This document shows positions 30,206 to 38,459 of a stretch of DNA of 38,459 nt, in pieces. Within the stretch, counting starts at the first letter, position 1, and every line of letters begins with the position of its first letter. Source of the DNA: Klebsiella sp. BIGb0407 (GTDB taxonomy: Bacteria > Pseudomonadota > Gammaproteobacteria > Enterobacterales > Enterobacteriaceae); NCBI RefSeq assembly GCF_024807845.1, contig NZ_JANUEQ010000016.1, positions 1-38,459 on the forward strand, in the 5' to 3' direction. The position numbers were made by a program, and so were the translations under genes. The notes beneath the pieces were generated by a model. The model was not told the DNA's origin. It made no database searches and worked only from the letters and a program-made list of their open reading frames with translations.

Positions 30206-30931
30206 TTATTCAGTAATTAAAGTGCCTTCATTTTCGCCCATAACCACGCGACGCAACGCTCCCGGTTTGTTCATATTGAACACACGGATAGGCAACTTAT
30301 GGTCACGAGCCAGCGTAAAGGCTGCTAAATCCATGACTTTTAATTCTTTATCAAGAACTTCATTATACGTCAATTGTTCATACAAGGTAGCAGTCGGATC
30401 TTTTACCGGATCGGCAGTAAACACGCCATCAACTTTGGTCGCTTTCAGCACCACATCGGCTTCGATTTCAATGCCGCGCAGGCAGGCTGCTGAGTCAGTG
30501 GTAAAGAACGGGTTACCGGTACCCGCTGCAAGGATAACTACGCGATTGTTACGCAGCAAACTGATGGCTTCTGCCCAGCTGTAGTTATCACACACGCCAT
30601 TCAAAGGAATAGCGGACATCAGGCGGGCGTTCACATAGGCGCGGTGTAACGAGTCGCGCATAGCCAGACCATTCATTACAGTGGCCAGCATTCCCATGTG
30701 GTCGCCCACTACGCGATTCATGCCGGCTTTTGCCAGACCTGCACCGCGGAATAAATTACCACCACCGATCACTACCCCGACCTGGATACCCAACTCTACC
30801 AGCTCTTTAATCTCTTGCGCCATACGATCAAGAATACTTGCATCGATCCCGAAGCCTTCTGAACCTTGCAGAGCTTCACCACTCAGTTTGAGTAGAATGC
30901 GTTTATAGACGGGTTTTGCATTGGTAGCCAT
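30206..30931 (-). CDS. pyrH: uridylate kinase
   Basis: Hexameric UMP kinase of pyrimidine nucleotide synthesis (UMP to UDP), activated by GTP and inhibited by UTP. 241 residues as in E. coli. The amino acid kinase fold is shown by [53 protein letters not shown] and the C-terminal [15 protein letters not shown]. Its start follows AGGAAAG. It is separated from tsf by a strong terminator, so it probably has its own promoter. Confidence 0.98.
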   Translation of the reverse strand: MATNAKPVYKRILLKLSGEALQGSEGFGIDASILDRMAQEIKELVELGIQVGVVIGGGNLFRGAGLAKAGMNRVVGDHMGMLATVMNGLAMRDSLHRAYVNARLMSAIPLNGVCDNYSWAEAISLLRNNRVVILAAGTGNPFFTTDSAACLRGIEIEADVVLKATKVDGVFTADPVKDPTATLYEQLTYNEVLDKELKVMDLAAFTLARDHKLPIRVFNMNKPGALRRVVMGENEGTLITE

Positions 30932-31024
30932 GTTTCTTTCCTGAGAACAGTAAACGAACGGGGATGGTTAATTCAGACAATTTCAGTCACACCTTATGAG
31001 GCATGACTGAATTTAAAACTTGGA

Positions 31025-31057
31025 TAAAAAGGAACCGCCAGCTGGCGGTTCTTTTTA
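31025..31057 (-). terminator. terminator of the rpsB-tsf operon
   Basis: On the minus strand GAACCGCC (31051-31044) pairs with GGCGGTTC (31039-31032) around AGCT, flanked by an A run before and CTTTTT after. A clean GC-rich intrinsic terminator immediately after tsf. Confidence 0.9.
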
Positions 31058-31061
31058 AACC

Positions 31062-31913
31062 TTAAGACTGCTTGGACATCGCAGCAACTTCTGCTGCAAA
31101 GTCAGTCTCAACTTTCTCGATACCTTCACCCACTTCGAAACGGATGAAGTTAGTCACATCAGCATTGCGCTCTTTCAGCAACTGGCCCACAGTTTTGCTT
31201 GGGTCCATAACGAAAGGCTGACCAGTCAGAGAAACTTCACCGGTGAATTTCTTCATGCGGCCTTCAACCATTTTCTCTGCGATTTCTTTCGGCTTACCAG
31301 ACTGCATAGCGATGTCCAGTTGAACCTGGTATTCTTTCTCTACCACTTCAGCAGACACGTCTTCTGGTTTAACGAATTCAGGCTTGCTTGCAGCAACATG
31401 CATTGCCAGCTGTTTGATCAGCTCTTCATCAGCACCGGTAGCTGCAATCAGAACACCGATACGTGCACCGTGCAGGTAGCTACCCAGAACATCGCCTTCC
31501 AGGGAAGAGATGCGGCGAATATTGATGTTTTCACCAATTTTAGCCACCAGAGCAACACGCTCTTCTTCAAACTGCTCTTTCAATGCATCTACGTTGGTGA
31601 TTTTGCCAGCAAGCGCTGCATCCAGAACTTTATTAGCAAAAGCCTGGAAACCGCTGTCTTTAGCAACGAAGTCAGTCTGGCAGTTTACTTCCAGAATCAG
31701 ACCATAGTTACCATCAATTTTGGTGATGATAACGCCGTCAGCAGCAACGTTGCCTGCTTTTTTAGCGGCTTTGATAGCACCAGATTTACGCATGTTCTCG
31801 ATTGCCAGCTCGATGTCGCCGTTAGCTTCGGTCAGCGATTTTTTGCAATCCATCATGCCAGCGCCAGTACGCTCACGCAGCTCTTTTACCAGGGATGCGG
31901 TAATTTCAGCCAT
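31062..31913 (-). CDS. tsf: elongation factor Ts
   Basis: Nucleotide exchange factor that regenerates EF-Tu-GTP. 283 residues as in E. coli. The N-terminal UBA-like helix bundle [27 protein letters not shown] is followed by the exchange motif CQTDFVAK (TDFV near 81-84) and the coiled-coil region toward the C-terminus. Co-transcribed with rpsB through a 133-bp spacer containing two hairpins. GGATTT with upstream GAGGA precedes the ATG. Confidence 0.98.
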   Translation of the reverse strand: MAEITASLVKELRERTGAGMMDCKKSLTEANGDIELAIENMRKSGAIKAAKKAGNVAADGVIITKIDGNYGLILEVNCQTDFVAKDSGFQAFANKVLDAALAGKITNVDALKEQFEEERVALVAKIGENINIRRISSLEGDVLGSYLHGARIGVLIAATGADEELIKQLAMHVAASKPEFVKPEDVSAEVVEKEYQVQLDIAMQSGKPKEIAEKMVEGRMKKFTGEVSLTGQPFVMDPSKTVGQLLKERNADVTNFIRFEVGEGIEKVETDFAAEVAAMSKQS

Positions 31914-31969
31914 TCTAAAATCCTCGGAGATGTCACTTGCCTGTCATAAAACAGACAAATTTAAAAGTG

Positions 31970-31994
31970 AAAAAGGGGCCATATAAAGGCCCCT
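31970..31994 (-). terminator. partial terminator/attenuator between rpsB and tsf
   Basis: On the minus strand AGGGGCC (31994-31988) pairs with GGCCCCT (31980-31974) and is followed by TTTTC. This 7-bp stem with a short U run sits upstream of tsf and could reduce tsf relative to rpsB. Confidence 0.65.
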
Positions 31995-32019
31995 AACCAA
32001 ACTAGATACTACCTGGTTA

Positions 32020-32046
32020 AATAAGGGCTCTGACGAGCTGGCCTTA

Positions 32047-32048
<2 letters not shown>
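32020..32048 (-). other. hairpin at the rpsB stop codon
   Basis: On the minus strand AATAAGG (32048-32042) pairs with CCTTATT (32026-32020), and GCTC/GAGC pair inside. The structure overlaps the rpsB stop codon and may protect or process the rpsB-tsf message. Confidence 0.5.
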
Positions 32049-32926
<878 letters not shown>

Positions 32927-32933
32927 GGCGCGC

Positions 32934-32942
32934 TTTATACCA
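32934..32942 (-). promoter_or_regulatory. rpsB extended -10 promoter
   Basis: On the minus strand TGGTATAAA (32942-32934) is an extended -10 and is followed by the GC-rich discriminator GCGCGCC, typical of promoters under stringent control. The -35 partner is weak (TTGGAG with 18-bp spacing). Start of transcription would be near 32927. Confidence 0.65.
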
Positions 32943-33000
32943 TAAATAGCAGCCAGACTCCAATAGTTGTTGGCGTATTAAGCATTCAATGATTCTCGAT

Positions 33001-33029
33001 TTGGCAGGATGCAGCCCCGCTGATACCAT
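33001..33029 (+). promoter_or_regulatory. map promoter
   Basis: TTGGCA (33001-33006) and TACCAT (33024-33029) are separated by exactly 17 bp, with TG one base before the -10 (33021-33022 plus A), making an extended -10. Start would be near 33036, about 85 bp before map. It is back to back with the rpsB promoter in the 347-bp divergent gap 32773-33119, which otherwise holds only the rpsB leader. Confidence 0.55.
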
Positions 33030-33119
33030 TACGCTATTGATTACCATCTTAGAGCCTGCGCCATCAAATGGAACAGACTTTTAATGATTGTCGAAATATT
33101 CGACCACTGTGGACCCGAT

Positions 33120-33914
33120 ATGGCTATCTCAATTAAAACTCCTGAAGAAATCGAAAAAATGCGTGTTGCCGGCCGTTTGGCTGCTGATGTGCTTGAAATG
33201 ATCGCACCTCATGTAAAACCTGGCGTCAGCACGGGTGAACTTGACCGTCTTTGCAATGACTATATCGTCAACCATCAGCAAGCGGTTTCAGCCTGCCTTG
33301 GCTATCACGGTTTTCCAAAATCAGTCTGCATCTCTTTAAATGAAGTGGTTTGTCACGGTATTCCTGATGACGAAAAAAAATTGAAAGATGGCGATATCGT
33401 CAATATTGATGTCACCGTTATCAAAGACGAATACCACGGCGATACGTCAAAAATGTTTATTGTCGGCAAACCGACGATTCTCGGTGAGCGTCTGTGTCGT
33501 GTAACCCAGGAAAGTCTGTATCTGGCGCTGCGTATGGTTAAGCCAGGTATCCGTTTACGCACGCTCGGCGCCGCGATTCAGAAATTTGCTGAAGCAGAAG
33601 GTTTTTCTGTGGTGCGTGAATATTGTGGTCATGGTATTGGCCGCGGATTCCACGAAGAGCCTCAAGTGTTGCATTACGACGCGGATGATGGCGGCGTAGT
33701 ATTACAGCCAGGTATGACCTTCACCATCGAACCAATGGTTAATGCGGGAGATTTCCGTATTCGTACCATGAAGGATGGCTGGACCGTAAAAACAAAAGAC
33801 CGCAGCCTGTCAGCACAATATGAGCATACTATTGTCGTTACCGAAGATGGCTGTGAAATCCTGACCTTGCGCAGTGATGACACCATTCCTCAGGTTATCT
33901 CGCATAGCGCATAA
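33120..33914 (+). CDS. map: methionine aminopeptidase
   Basis: Removes the initiator methionine from new proteins whose second residue is small. From the ATG at 33120 it is 264 residues, the E. coli length, starting MAISIKTPEEIEKMRVAG. All five metal ligands are in place: D97, D108, H171, E204 and E235, plus substrate H79. An ATG 36 bases earlier gives an unlike-family extension. It is followed by a clear terminator, so it forms a single-gene unit divergent from rpsB. Confidence 0.97.
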   Translation: MAISIKTPEEIEKMRVAGRLAADVLEMIAPHVKPGVSTGELDRLCNDYIVNHQQAVSACLGYHGFPKSVCISLNEVVCHGIPDDEKKLKDGDIVNIDVTVIKDEYHGDTSKMFIVGKPTILGERLCRVTQESLYLALRMVKPGIRLRTLGAAIQKFAEAEGFSVVREYCGHGIGRGFHEEPQVLHYDADDGGVVLQPGMTFTIEPMVNAGDFRIRTMKDGWTVKTKDRSLSAQYEHTIVVTEDGCEILTLRSDDTIPQVISHSA

Positions 33915-33938
33915 TGCGTAAAGTCTTAATTTTTCCCT

Positions 33939-33966
33939 AAGGCCGGCGTAATGCCGGCTTTTTTTA
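33939..33966 (+). terminator. intrinsic terminator after map
   Basis: AAGGCCGGC and GCCGGCTTT pair around GTAAT (33948-33952), with GCCGGC at 33942-33947 and 33953-33958, and the right arm runs into a T run to about 33965. A textbook intrinsic terminator. Confidence 0.92.
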
Positions 33967-34034
33967 TCTGTTGAAAGCGCCCTCACCTGGCGATTGCCTG
34001 TCGCAACATCCCTTTTTGTAAGTCGAGGAATAAG

Positions 34035-34076
34035 AAAAAATGATTTGTCGGTCTTGTTGTTAAAGAGCGACAATCA
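34035..34076 (-). terminator. leftward terminator-like hairpin between map and glnD, with boxA-like 12-mer
   Basis: Arms 34041-34055 and 34063-34076 give about 13 pairs with one bulge and one mismatch around a 7-base loop. On the minus strand the stem is followed by TTTTTTCTTATTCC, so it terminates leftward transcription, although no minus-strand gene lies to its right in the window. It contains GCTCTTTAACAA (34068-34057), identical to the rrn boxA core. Confidence 0.6.
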
Positions 34077-34112
34077 ACTCAGTGAAATTTTCTGAATTTA
34101 GGGTGACGGACC

Positions 34113-36785
34113 ATGAGTTTAACTTTACCCGAGCAGTTTACTAATACCACCGAACCTGAAATTATCGGTCAGCCTGACTATCCTAATAGCTGGCCTGAAG
34201 AAGAGCTTAACTGTGCCCGGATAAAGTTACACTTGGAAGCATTCCAGCACTGGCTGGGTGAAGCATTTGACAGCGGCATCGTAGCCGAACAGCTGGTCAG
34301 TGCGCGTACCGAGTTTATCGATCAGTTGCTGCAACGATTATGGATTTCATATGGTTTTGCCGATGTCCCTCACGCGGCACTGGTGGCTGTTGGCGGTTAT
34401 GGCCGCGGTGAATTACACCCCCTGTCAGATATCGACTTGCTGGTATTAAGCCGTCACCCTCTCTCTCCCATACACTCACAAAAAATTGGCGAATTACTGA
34501 CCCTGCTATGGGATGTTAAACTCGAAGTGGGCCAAAGCGTACGAACGTTGGAAGAGTGCCTCCTGGAGGGGTTATCAGACTTAACCGTCGCGACCAACCT
34601 TATTGAGTCACGACTGGTAATGGGTGATGTGGCGTTGTTCCTGGAGTTACAGAAACATATTTTCAGTGAAGGATTCTGGCCCTCAGCACTGTTTTTTGAT
34701 GCCAAAATTAACGAACAAACCGAGCGCCATAAACGCTATCACGGCACCAGCTATAATCTGGAGCCTGACCTGAAAAGCAGCCCCGGAGGATTACGCGATA
34801 TTCACACCCTGCTGTGGGTAGCGCGTCGCCATTTCGGCGCCACCTCAATGAGTGAAATGGTCGATTTTGGCTTTATCACTGACGCAGAGCGCAATGAGTT
34901 AGATGAGTGTAAACATCTGCTCTGGCGTATTCGTTTCGCTCTGCATCTGGAAGTCACACGTTACGATAACCGCCTGCTGTTTGACCGGCAGCTCAATGTT
35001 GCCAGACGGCTGGGCTATTACGGTGAAGGAAACACGCCTATTGAGCATATGATGAAGGACTTCTACCGCGTCACAAGGCGGGTGAGTGAACTTAATCAAA
35101 TGCTGTTACAGCTGTTCGATGAAGCAATTCTGGCGCTGGATACCAGTGAAAAACCGCGCCCGTTAGATAACGATTTTCAGCTACGCGGTTCGTTAATTGA
35201 CTTACAGGATGAGACACTGTTTATCCGTGAACCTGAAGCCATTTTGCGGATGTTTTATTTGATGGTACGTAATAGTGATATTACCGGTATCTATTCCACC
35301 ACCTTACGCCATCTGCGGCATGCCCGTCGTCATCTGAAACAACCGCTGTGCTATATTCCTGAAGCGCGTAAGCTATTCTTAGCCATTCTGCGCCATTCCG
35401 GTGGTGTGAGTCGGGCATTGCTGCCAATGCATCGCCACAGCGTGCTCTGGGCCTATATGCCCCAGTGGTCTCATATTGTCGGGCAAATGCAGTTTGACCT
35501 GTTTCATGCCTATACCGTCGACGAACACACTATTCGGGTCATGCTTAAACTCGAAAGCTTTGGCGATGAAAGCACCCGCCCTCAGCATCCGCTCTGTATT
35601 GAAATCTGGCCTCGACTGGCACAGCCAGAATTGATCCTGATGGCCGCTCTGTTTCACGATATCGCTAAAGGTCGCGGGGGAGATCACTCGGTGCTGGGCG
35701 CTCAGGATGTGCTGAGTTTCGCGGAACTCCATGGCCTTAACTCCAGAGAAACACAACTGGTTGCCTGGCTGGTGCGTCAGCATCTGCTGATGTCAGTCAC
35801 TGCCCAGCGCCGTGATATTCAGGATCCTGAAGTGATTATGCAGTTTGCTGAAGAAGTGAAAACAGAGCCCCGGCTACGTTATTTGCTGTGTCTGACTATC
35901 GCCGATATCTGTGCCACCAATGAAACCCTGTGGAATAGCTGGAAGCAAAGCCTGTTAGGTGAACTCTACTTCGCTACCGAAAAACAGCTCCGCCGGGGAA
36001 TGCAAAGCAGCCCTGATACCCGTGACAGGGTACGCCATCATCAGCTCCAGGCGCTGGCCTTACTGCGGATGGACAATATCGATGAACCTGCCTTGCACAG
36101 TATTTGGTCTCGTTGTCGGGCAAACTATTTCCTACGCCATACCCCACATCAAATTGCCTGGCATGCGCGTCATCTGTTAAATCACGATTTGAACAAGCCA
36201 CTGATTTTGCTTAGTCCCCAGGCAACACGTGGCGGTACGGAGATTTTTATCTGGAGCCCTGACAGGCCTTACCTGTTTGCTGCCGTATGCGCTGAGCTTG
36301 ACCGCCGTAATCTTAGTGTCCACGACGCGCAAATTTTTACCACCCGCGACGGTATGGCGATGGATACCTTTATTGTTCTGGAACCAGACGGAACCCCGCT
36401 CTCCAGTGACAGGCATGACTTGATAAGACAGAACCTGGAAGAAGCCATTACCGAGGCTTCCTGGAAACCGCCATTGCTCCGTCGTCAGTCAGCCAAACTC
36501 CGTCATTTTACGGTCGATACTAAAGTGAACTTTTTACCGACCCATACCGAAAAACGGACGTTTTTAGAGCTGATCGCACTCGACCAGCCAAGCCTGCTGG
36601 CAAGAATCGGAAAAGTGTTCGCCGATCTGGAAATTTCGCTTCATGGGGCCAGAATTACAACAATTGGTGAACGAGTAGAAGATTTATTTATAATTGCGAC
36701 GGCAGACGGGCGTGCACTTAATAATGTGTTGCAACAGGAAGTGCGTCAACGGTTGACAGCAGCCCTTAATCCAAACGATAAATAA
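34113..36785 (+). CDS. glnD: bifunctional uridylyltransferase / uridylyl-removing enzyme GlnD
   Basis: Primary nitrogen sensor: uridylylates PII proteins when glutamine is low and removes UMP when it is high. 890 residues as in E. coli. The nucleotidyltransferase domain carries [19 protein letters not shown] with D106 and D108; the central HD domain carries [14 protein letters not shown] near 515; two ACT domains that bind glutamine lie at about 710-790 ([20 protein letters not shown]) and 815-890 ([20 protein letters not shown]). The N-terminal 30 residues diverge from E. coli. GGGTGACGG precedes the ATG. Confidence 0.98.
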   Translation: MSLTLPEQFTNTTEPEIIGQPDYPNSWPEEELNCARIKLHLEAFQHWLGEAFDSGIVAEQLVSARTEFIDQLLQRLWISYGFADVPHAALVAVGGYGRGELHPLSDIDLLVLSRHPLSPIHSQKIGELLTLLWDVKLEVGQSVRTLEECLLEGLSDLTVATNLIESRLVMGDVALFLELQKHIFSEGFWPSALFFDAKINEQTERHKRYHGTSYNLEPDLKSSPGGLRDIHTLLWVARRHFGATSMSEMVDFGFITDAERNELDECKHLLWRIRFALHLEVTRYDNRLLFDRQLNVARRLGYYGEGNTPIEHMMKDFYRVTRRVSELNQMLLQLFDEAILALDTSEKPRPLDNDFQLRGSLIDLQDETLFIREPEAILRMFYLMVRNSDITGIYSTTLRHLRHARRHLKQPLCYIPEARKLFLAILRHSGGVSRALLPMHRHSVLWAYMPQWSHIVGQMQFDLFHAYTVDEHTIRVMLKLESFGDESTRPQHPLCIEIWPRLAQPELILMAALFHDIAKGRGGDHSVLGAQDVLSFAELHGLNSRETQLVAWLVRQHLLMSVTAQRRDIQDPEVIMQFAEEVKTEPRLRYLLCLTIADICATNETLWNSWKQSLLGELYFATEKQLRRGMQSSPDTRDRVRHHQLQALALLRMDNIDEPALHSIWSRCRANYFLRHTPHQIAWHARHLLNHDLNKPLILLSPQATRGGTEIFIWSPDRPYLFAAVCAELDRRNLSVHDAQIFTTRDGMAMDTFIVLEPDGTPLSSDRHDLIRQNLEEAITEASWKPPLLRRQSAKLRHFTVDTKVNFLPTHTEKRTFLELIALDQPSLLARIGKVFADLEISLHGARITTIGERVEDLFIIATADGRALNNVLQQEVRQRLTAALNPNDK

Positions 36786-36810
36786 CAGTCTTTTATTTTT
36801 ACCTTTAATC

Positions 36811-36842
36811 CTTCAGGTTGCAGGTTACTTTTTAACCTGAAG
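36811..36842 (+). other. alternative hairpins between glnD and dapD
   Basis: CTTCAGGTT (36811-36819) can pair with AACCTGAAG (36834-36842), but a second CAGGTT (36821-36826) can also pair with the same AACCTG through a 7-base loop. No U tract follows. Possible attenuator or mutually exclusive structure ahead of dapD. Confidence 0.5.
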
Positions 36843-36875
36843 AATAAAGCGTAACGTCAATCAGGAAACTTGATA

Positions 36876-37700
36876 ATGCAGCAGTTACAGAACGTCATTG
36901 AATCCGCTTTCGAGCGCCGCGCCGAGATTACTCCGGCAAACGTAGACACCGTTACCCGTGAAGCGGTAAATCAGGTTATTGCTCTGCTCGATAGCGGTGC
37001 ATTGCGCGTAGCAGAAAAAGTAGAAGGCCAGTGGGTCACCCACCAGTGGTTAAAAAAAGCCGTTCTGCTTTCTTTCCGTATTAATGATAATAAAGTTATT
37101 GAAGGCGCGGAAAGCCGCTATTTCGACAAAGTTCCAATGAAATTTGCCAACTACGATGAAGCTCGCTTCGTAAAAGAAGGCTTCCGCGTGGTTCCACCAG
37201 CCGCAGTGCGTCAGGGTGCATTTATCGCTCGCAATACCGTACTGATGCCATCTTATGTCAATATCGGTGCTTATGTTGACGAAGGCACCATGGTTGATAC
37301 CTGGGCGACCGTAGGTTCTTGTGCTCAGATTGGTAAAAACGTTCACCTGTCCGGTGGTGTTGGTATCGGTGGTGTACTGGAGCCACTGCAAGCTAACCCT
37401 ACTATCATTGAAGATAATTGCTTTATCGGCGCACGTTCTGAAGTGGTTGAAGGCGTGATTGTCGAAGAAGGCTCTGTTATCTCAATGGGCGTTTACATCG
37501 GACAAAGCACCCGTATTTATGACCGCGAAACCGGTGAAGTTCACTACGGTCGCGTACCAGCAGGTTCGGTTGTTGTTTCTGGTAACCTGCCATCTAAAGA
37601 CGGTTCTTATAGCCTGTATTGTGCTGTGATCGTGAAGAAAGTCGATGCAAAAACCCGTGGTAAAGTGGGTATAAACGAATTATTGCGCACTATTGACTAA
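36876..37700 (+). CDS. dapD: 2,3,4,5-tetrahydropyridine-2,6-dicarboxylate N-succinyltransferase
   Basis: Uses succinyl-CoA to acylate tetrahydrodipicolinate in the lysine and meso-diaminopimelate pathway, feeding peptidoglycan. From the ATG at 36876 it is 274 residues, the E. coli length; a TTG six bases earlier is rejected. The C-terminal two thirds are hexapeptide repeats of a trimeric left-handed beta helix ([38 protein letters not shown]). AGGA lies nine bases upstream. It is separated from glnD by about 90 bp and followed by a strong terminator. Confidence 0.98.
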   Translation: MQQLQNVIESAFERRAEITPANVDTVTREAVNQVIALLDSGALRVAEKVEGQWVTHQWLKKAVLLSFRINDNKVIEGAESRYFDKVPMKFANYDEARFVKEGFRVVPPAAVRQGAFIARNTVLMPSYVNIGAYVDEGTMVDTWATVGSCAQIGKNVHLSGGVGIGGVLEPLQANPTIIEDNCFIGARSEVVEGVIVEEGSVISMGVYIGQSTRIYDRETGEVHYGRVPAGSVVVSGNLPSKDGSYSLYCAVIVKKVDAKTRGKVGINELLRTID

Positions 37701-37711
37701 GTTTTTTACTC

Positions 37712-37738
37712 AAAAAAGCGGGGAAACCCGCTTTTTTT
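37712..37738 (+). terminator. intrinsic terminator after dapD
   Basis: AAAAAAGCGGG (37712-37722) pairs with CCCGCTTTTTT (37727-37737) around GAAA, and the T run extends to 37738. The A run makes it potentially bidirectional. Confidence 0.92.
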
Positions 37739-37902
37739 GTCTAAGAGACTGGCGGAATAATACTGTTCTGTTAATGATCTATCCTGAATAATTCACGCGG
37801 TGGCCGGGAACAGGTTCTGATAAGCTGATATCCGTAAGCTTTTTGGGAAAGTAAACTGCTTAGCGTCAAGAATAACGGGTTCATTTTAAAGGAGTTCCGC
37901 TT

Positions 37903-38292
37903 ATGTACGATAATTTAAAAAGTCTGGGTATCACTAATCCTGATGAGATCGATCGTTACAGTCTGCGCCAGGAAGCCAACAACGATATTCTGAAGATCTA
38001 TTTTCATAAAGATAAAGGCGAGTTTTTTGCCAAGAGCGTGAAGTTTAAGTACCCACGTCAGCGCAAAACGGTAGCCGCCGATGGCGTCGGTCAGGGTTTC
38101 AGAGAAGTTCAGGAAATCAGCCCTAACCTGCGTTATGTTATCGATGAACTCGACAGGATTTGCCTGCGGGATCGCATTGAAGTGGATCTGAAACACAAGA
38201 TCCTCGACGATCTGCGCCATCTCGAATCCGTCGTCGCGAATAAAATTGCTGAAATCGAATCGGATCTGGAAAAACTGACCCGTAATAAATAG
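37903..38292 (+). CDS. yaeH: DUF3461 family protein YaeH
   Basis: Conserved soluble protein of 129 residues (E. coli 128) with no established role. It matches E. coli YaeH almost throughout, from [21 protein letters not shown] and [20 protein letters not shown] to the charged C-terminal helix [23 protein letters not shown], which has heptad-like spacing and may form a coiled coil. AAGGAG precedes the ATG. No signal peptide or membrane segment. In E. coli K-12 yaeI lies between dapD and this gene; here there is only a 202-bp gap. Confidence 0.93.
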   Translation: MYDNLKSLGITNPDEIDRYSLRQEANNDILKIYFHKDKGEFFAKSVKFKYPRQRKTVAADGVGQGFREVQEISPNLRYVIDELDRICLRDRIEVDLKHKILDDLRHLESVVANKIAEIESDLEKLTRNK

Positions 38293-38323
38293 GTTAGCTT
38301 ATCTGAATATTCAGCAGTGAAGC

Positions 38324-38344
38324 CTGTTCCCGATAAGGGAACAG
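38324..38344 (+). terminator. hairpin after yaeH
   Basis: CTGTTCCC (38324-38331) and GGGAACAG (38337-38344) form a perfect 8-bp stem with loop GATAA, followed by TTATAA. A weak U tract makes terminator function probable rather than certain; it could also stop leftward transcription from the right edge. Confidence 0.6.
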
Positions 38345-38432
38345 TTATAAAAAAGGCCGCTAATGCGCTGAGGAATCCCCAGTAAAATGAGCGGTTAAAA
38401 TAAGACAGGCATAGAGTTTTGTGATCCACTGA

Positions 38433-38459
38433 TTATTCCAATAATTCAATGAGTTCACC
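38433..38459 (-). CDS. possible 3' end of a minus-strand gene cut by the window edge
   Basis: Reading leftward from the edge in one frame gives GELIELLE and then TAA (38435-38433). Eight codons are too few to identify a family. In E. coli cdaR occupies this side of yaeH but, as I recall it, its C-terminus ends differently, so the identity is open and the reading may be chance. Confidence 0.2.
   Translation of the reverse strand, partial: GELIELLE

Noticed and set aside
31320-31949. 209-codon plus-strand frame antisense to tsf
   Set aside because: Long only because highly expressed genes avoid codons that create antisense stops; no family resemblance.
33084-33119. 12-residue extension of map
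   Set aside because: The family start is MAISIKTPEEIEKMR at 33120 with all metal ligands then at E. coli positions.

Overview
The window is chromosomal DNA from a member of the Enterobacterales close to Escherichia and its relatives. Almost every protein can be aligned by eye with its E. coli counterpart at near-identical length (GlnD 890, DnaE 1160, RpsB 241, Tsf 283, LpxD 341 residues), and gene order follows the E. coli gmhB to yaeH segment. Genus cannot be fixed from the sequence alone. Comparisons with E. coli are from memory of its proteins and gene order, not from a search.

Layout, left to right. At 1-110 there is a ribosomal RNA P1 promoter firing off the left edge, so an rRNA operon should lie just outside. 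Next come gmhB (minus) and the divergent MetJ-type controlled methionine importer metN-metI-metQ (plus), then rcsF-trmO and proS (plus). Between proS and nlpE lies an AT-rich islet with one autotransporter gene (6945-8948), where E. coli K-12 has yaeF. The minus-strand group yaeQ-arfB-nlpE follows, then the divergent small genes yaeP-rof (plus).

From 11.4 to 32.8 kb everything is on the minus strand. This is the classic envelope and macromolecule-synthesis cluster, transcribed right to left: rpsB-tsf, pyrH, frr, dxr, uppS-cdsA-rseP-bamA-skp-lpxD-fabZ-lpxA-lpxB-rnhB-dnaE-accA, yaeR, tilS. The last 5.6 kb reads rightward: map, glnD, dapD and yaeH.

The genes share an envelope theme. UppS and CdsA supply the lipid carrier and phospholipid precursor. 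FabZ, LpxD, LpxA, LpxB and AccA feed fatty acid and lipid A synthesis, and GmhB makes LPS core heptose. Skp and BamA deliver and insert outer-membrane proteins. RseP, RcsF and NlpE are three envelope-stress components (SigmaE, Rcs, Cpx). The inserted autotransporter would itself depend on the BamA/Skp machinery encoded 15 kb away.

Three accessory genes I expect from E. coli K-12 order are missing: yaeF (between proS and nlpE), ldcC (between accA and yaeR) and yaeI (between dapD and yaeH). I see no CRISPR array, tRNA gene, rRNA gene body, insertion sequence or prophage. I found no wholly new multi-gene system. The points most worth attention are the autotransporter islet with its 33-bp tandem duplication, and an orphan leftward terminator carrying an exact rrn boxA 12-mer ahead of glnD. 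Several well-formed intergenic hairpins and leaders also stand out.
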